Below, one piece after another: positions 63,281 through 64,000 of a stretch of 64,000 bases of DNA; position 1 is the first letter of the stretch, and each line of letters begins with the position of its first letter. Position numbers and translations under genes: made by a program. The notes beneath the pieces are model-generated. The model searched no databases. It was not told the origin of the DNA and was given only the letters and a program-made list of their open reading frames with translations. The DNA is from Mycobacterium sp. DL99 (GTDB taxonomy: Bacteria > Actinomycetota > Actinomycetes > Mycobacteriales > Mycobacteriaceae): NCBI RefSeq assembly GCF_004762045.1, contig NZ_SJOM01000007.1, positions 737,432 through 801,431 on the forward strand, read 5' to 3'.

Positions 63281-63493
63281 TCAGTCGACGCCGAGCATCA
63301 CCTCGGTGGACTTGACCAGCTCCGTCGCCGCGGTGCCCAGCGCCAGGCCCAGCTCCTCGACGGCCTCCTTCGTGATGGAGGCCGTGACGATCTGGTCACC
63401 GCCGTCGAGCTTGACCTTCACGGTCGCCATGACGGCGCCGATCGTGACCTCGGTGACCGTGCCGGTGAGCTGGTTACGGGTGGACAGACGCAT
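63281..63493 (-). CDS. Single-domain Mop/TOBE protein (molbindin-like)
   Basis: 70 residues forming one Mop domain: STRNQLTGTVTEVTIGAVMATVKVKL, then SITKEAVEELGLALGTAATELVKSTEVML. Such proteins bind molybdate or tungstate as oligomers and act as stores or regulators. ATG 63493 is the usual family start (MRLSTRNQ); the frame stays open 57 bases upstream without support. No modABC genes are nearby. Confidence 0.88.
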   Translation of the reverse strand: MRLSTRNQLTGTVTEVTIGAVMATVKVKLDGGDQIVTASITKEAVEELGLALGTAATELVKSTEVMLGVD

Positions 63494-63542
63494 CGCGGAC
63501 CTCCATCGATCAATGGCTGACGTGCGGCTCTGACGATAGTGA

Positions 63543-63558
63543 TTGTGCAATTGCTCAA
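63543..63558. promoter_or_regulatory. Palindrome upstream of the agmatinase-family gene
   Basis: TTGTGCAATTGCTCAA has a perfect GCAATTGC core and extended symmetry broken at two positions. It lies about 100 bp before the agmatinase start and 50 bp before the TOBE start, so it may be an operator for either. Confidence 0.4.
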
Positions 63559-63661
63559 AGTGACTCGTCAGTGTTTGGGCATTATCTGCTCGCTACGGGT
63601 GTGCGCCGGGAGTGATGCTGACTCTCAACAAACCGGCGAGTCGAAAGGCTGGAAACCACAG

Positions 63662-64000
63662 ATGAGCACGCAGAACGGCATCATCGGCGCACTGCCCGCC
63701 ACCAAGGTCCCCCGCTACGCCGGGAAGGGCACCTTCGCCCGGATCGCCGACATCCACGAGGTGTCCGACTATGACATCGCGATCCTCGGCGTGCCCTTCG
63801 ACGGCGGCACCTCCTACCGGCCCGGTGCCCGGTTCGGTCCGATGGCCGTCCGCCAGGCCGCGCGCACGCTTCGCCCCGGCTATCACGTCGAACTCGGCGT
63901 AGCGCCGCTCGACCATGTGCAGGTGGTCGACGCCGGTGACGTCGCGGTCACGCCGTACAACATCGCCGAGGCCTGCCAGCAGATCCAGGATCATGCCTCC
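63662..64000 (+). CDS. speB: Agmatinase/guanidinohydrolase family, 5' part only
   Basis: The first 113 codons lie in the window; the gene runs off the right edge. The ureohydrolase features ILGVPFDGGTSYRPGARFGP and VRQAARTL are clear, followed by DAGDVAVTPYN. The metal-binding Asp/His motifs would be further downstream. Agmatinase cleaves agmatine to putrescine and urea; close relatives act on guanidinobutyrate or guanidine, and the partial sequence does not separate these. ATG 63662 follows AAAGGCTGG. No guanidine riboswitch signature was seen upstream. Confidence 0.85.
   Translation, partial: MSTQNGIIGALPATKVPRYAGKGTFARIADIHEVSDYDIAILGVPFDGGTSYRPGARFGPMAVRQAARTLRPGYHVELGVAPLDHVQVVDAGDVAVTPYNIAEACQQIQDHAS

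Noticed and set aside
63494..63661. Guanidine riboswitch upstream of the agmatinase-family gene
   Set aside because: I could not find the conserved guanidine-I, -II or -III sequence blocks; only a palindrome is present.
1..64000. CRISPR arrays, prophage or insertion-sequence genes
   Set aside because: No regularly spaced direct repeats, integrase, transposase or phage structural genes were seen.

Overview
This window is a high-GC chromosomal segment of a fast-growing mycobacterium (Mycolicibacterium type). The evidence is a gene order close to Mycobacterium tuberculosis Rv0321-Rv0344c: tRNA-Gly, dcd, udgA, aspC, etfD, iniR, an Rv0340-like gene, iniB, iniA, iniC and an LpqJ-like lipoprotein. 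A PGRS-type glycine-rich protein, F420-dependent oxidoreductases, mycothiol/DinB-type proteins, a CYP140-type P450 and frequent GTG starts agree with this. No rRNA, phage, insertion sequence or CRISPR array was seen.

Layout. 1-9.2 kb: a PGRS-like secreted protein (cut by the left edge), a Tat/lipoprotein arylsulfatase, a MarR regulator, a rhomboid-like membrane protein, a TetR regulator overlapping an F420-dependent oxidoreductase, a small secreted protein and tRNA-Gly(CCC). 9.5-14.8 kb: two paralogous membrane-anchored proteins with an actin/Hsp70-like N-terminal domain flank dcd and an unusual ammonium transporter. The dcd-amt gap holds a palindrome, a tandem repeat and a possible GlnR box. 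14.8-20.3 kb: a three-gene sulfate-ester operon (alkylsulfatase, a short sulfatase, an AtsA/AtsD-class arylsulfatase). 20.4-27.9 kb: udgA, P450, MDMPI-like, NTF2-like, YibE/F, aspC and small envelope genes.

28-45.6 kb is the isoniazid-inducible (iniBAC) envelope-stress locus in an expanded form. It holds etfD behind several palindromes, the AAA/LuxR regulator iniR in operon with an Hsp70-like transmembrane protein, two IniB-domain proteins, the dynamin-like GTPases IniA and IniC separated by an opposing pair of small membrane proteins, a second Hsp70-like transmembrane protein, and two small single-pass proteins with threonine-rich tails. The transmembrane proteins share a Trp-Tyr-basic motif before the membrane helix in three of four cases and end in low-complexity Thr/Pro tails. 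This is the best candidate here for an undescribed system.

45.6-64 kb: a second F420-dependent enzyme; a 2503-residue regulator combining BTAD, class III cyclase, AAA/TPR and nine NTF2-like domains; a DinB-like protein; a lipoprotein; a metallo-beta-lactamase-fold protein with a diiron-type motif; a secreted lipase-like protein; and an arylsulfotransferase-ABC importer operon diverging from a LacI regulator across a perfect palindrome. The window ends with a Mop/TOBE protein and the start of an agmatinase-family gene.

Two themes recur. One is organosulfur turnover: four sulfatases, an arylsulfotransferase and a sulfonate/sulfate-ester-type importer. The other is envelope stress, with iniBAC and at least four membrane-anchored actin-fold proteins.
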